This document shows positions 62,861-64,000 of a stretch of 64,000 bases of DNA, piece after piece. Each line of letters begins with the position of its first letter. The stretch's first letter is position 1. Source of the stretch: Pteria penguin (taxonomy: Eukaryota > Mollusca > Bivalvia > Pterioida > Pteriidae); contig CM068581.1 of NCBI GenBank assembly GCA_035048485.1, forward strand, positions 59,316,393-59,380,392, written 5' to 3'. The notes below the pieces were generated by a model. It worked only from the letters and a program-made list of their open reading frames with translations, was not told the DNA's origin and searched no databases. Made by a program: the position numbers and the translations under genes.

Positions 62861-64000
62861 GTAGAGCCCCCCCCCCCCCCCCCCCCCATGAGGGAAATAG
62901 TACTCTGGGGTAAGTTTGTTTCTGGCATTTCCAGTATTGTTATTCCCGCCCTCATGGGGAAAATCTACTCTAGAATAGAATTTCCCCACTAGGAACCTCT
63001 GGAAGACGAGAAGAGAAACCAGCAGTCAGCTAGGAGAAAGTATCCTCTCATTCCCATCTAGCCAATATTTTGAAATTCCGTATTCCCATGTAGCCAATAT
63101 TTCAGATTTTTTACCTGGACGGTTTTTACGCTATAGTCTATTCTATAATTGTTTACAATTAAGGGAATTAGTAAAGAAATATGTATTTTGATAAATATTT
63201 AAATAAAAATTATTCTCAGATAATTCCATTTAGGACTTTGCATTGTGGAATTCTAATATATATCATGTAACATGCATAAATGTTTTATTACTAGATATGT
63301 AGCTTATCACAACAACCCATTTGTCTTCACAGATGTTGCATATGTTTATCTTATTGCTGCTAAATGATTAAGAAATAATGCATATACATGTACATCTGTT
63401 AGGGTAATGATAAGTAGCTCTGACCTTTGCTGTATAATTAACACCCACTTTGATGTACCGCAGATTTATGATGCATATCATTAAGAGCATGACATCATCA
63501 AGCTAAATATAACTGATGATCTCATTATGCTAATTATAACCAGGATCACCAACCAATCAAAGCTGTTTATTACATCACGTGATCCAGCTAATTAGGCAAG
63601 CGTCCCTTCAAGTTATCAAACATCACTTTAAGATTTAATCTTGACATAGACAGTTGGTGTATCTTTTAATGCGATTATAAACATTCCCGCCTCCACCCCA
63701 ACATTATATTGGCCATTTCTGTTTCCTCCCTTAATATATGTCATACTGTATACATCTATAAATTATATTCATATGTGGTATGTTAAGCCTCTTTGTGTAG
63801 GCCTCTTTTTGTCGCCACCTTTACCGCTGGTGGCCATTTTTGTGCAACTGGTTTGTTTATCTAGTATCTTGTTATACCTGGGGTTCGTGCCCCATTTCTT
63901 ATTCATCATTTGAATAAATGATATTTATCATCAATGTCCTGTTTGTCTTATGTATAGGTTATGTATATATGTCATATGAGCCACAAGCGGTAAACTAGCT
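62861..64000. other. Repeat-like right end of window
   Basis: C-run (62866-62887), then the inverted-looking pair catgagggaaatagtactct and gaatagaatttccccac, and duplicated text ttcccatctagccaatattt / ttcccatgtagccaatattt (63050-63105). At 63905-63935 tttgaataaatgatatttat could be a polyadenylation region. No gene recognised. Confidence 0.3.

Noticed and set aside
63780..63850. Minus-strand ATGGCCACCAGCGGT as a possible first exon of RBBP4
   Set aside because: The peptide (MATSGKGGDKKRPTQ) does not match the RBBP4 start and no donor in the needed phase follows.

Overview
The window is eukaryotic, intron-rich and AT-rich. Its repeats look like those of a bivalve mollusc: hairpin-ended elements with tandem-repeat cores (pearl / Helentron-associated style), tRNA-derived SINEs, and decayed hAT, MULE, THAP, LINE and gag pieces. 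The bivalve assignment is inference from repeat style, not from a species-specific gene.

The only conserved host gene I can prove is RBBP4/RBBP7 (Caf1-55, the WD40 histone chaperone) on the minus strand. Three consecutive coding exons are present with compatible splice phases: 39033-39180, 24645-24695 and 2780-2874. The introns between them are 14,337 and 21,770 bp. The first exon (initiator Met) was not found, and the exons after 2780 lie beyond the left edge. So roughly the left 39 kb is intron of one gene, filled with transposons.

Layout. 1-2.8 kb: intron with tandem array C and a hairpin element D nested in it. 2.9-24.6 kb: intron with a 15-bp-TIR element (5473-9824) that contains a hairpin element (6588-9457), a 5-bp-TSD element carrying a TTF-type zinc finger, a palindrome, LINE and SINE fragments, a 146-bp tandem array (17.94-18.83 kb), a SINE-riddled hairpin element (19.8-20.9 kb) and a multi-nested array (21.6-24.2 kb). 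24.7-39.0 kb: intron with a 79-bp palindrome with 9-bp TSD, a TTAA element, a hAT element inside a palindromic element, a BED zinc-finger fragment, a full SINE, the second large hairpin element (31330-34843) and a second array C. 39.2-64 kb: upstream or intergenic DNA with a 2.7-kb TIR element holding a second TIR element with a PHD-finger transposase remnant, an intact SGNH-like ORF (46331-46855), a THAP fragment (51.3-51.6 kb), a PHD finger of LINE type (52.5 kb), an internally deleted FLYWCH/MULE transposase (54.8-55.4 kb), gag zinc knuckles (59.0 kb) and an unrecognised 186-codon ORF (60.2-60.7 kb).

Most striking: (1) three tiny palindromic insertions (30, 49 and 40 bp), all starting CAGAGACATATAT and ending in its reverse complement, each with a perfect but different 7-bp target duplication; (2) several sequence-unrelated tandem arrays with repeat lengths around 145 bp; (3) one shared architecture (tandem core, GGAC-rich spacer, family-specific terminal hairpin repeated inverted at the 5' end) in several unrelated element families.
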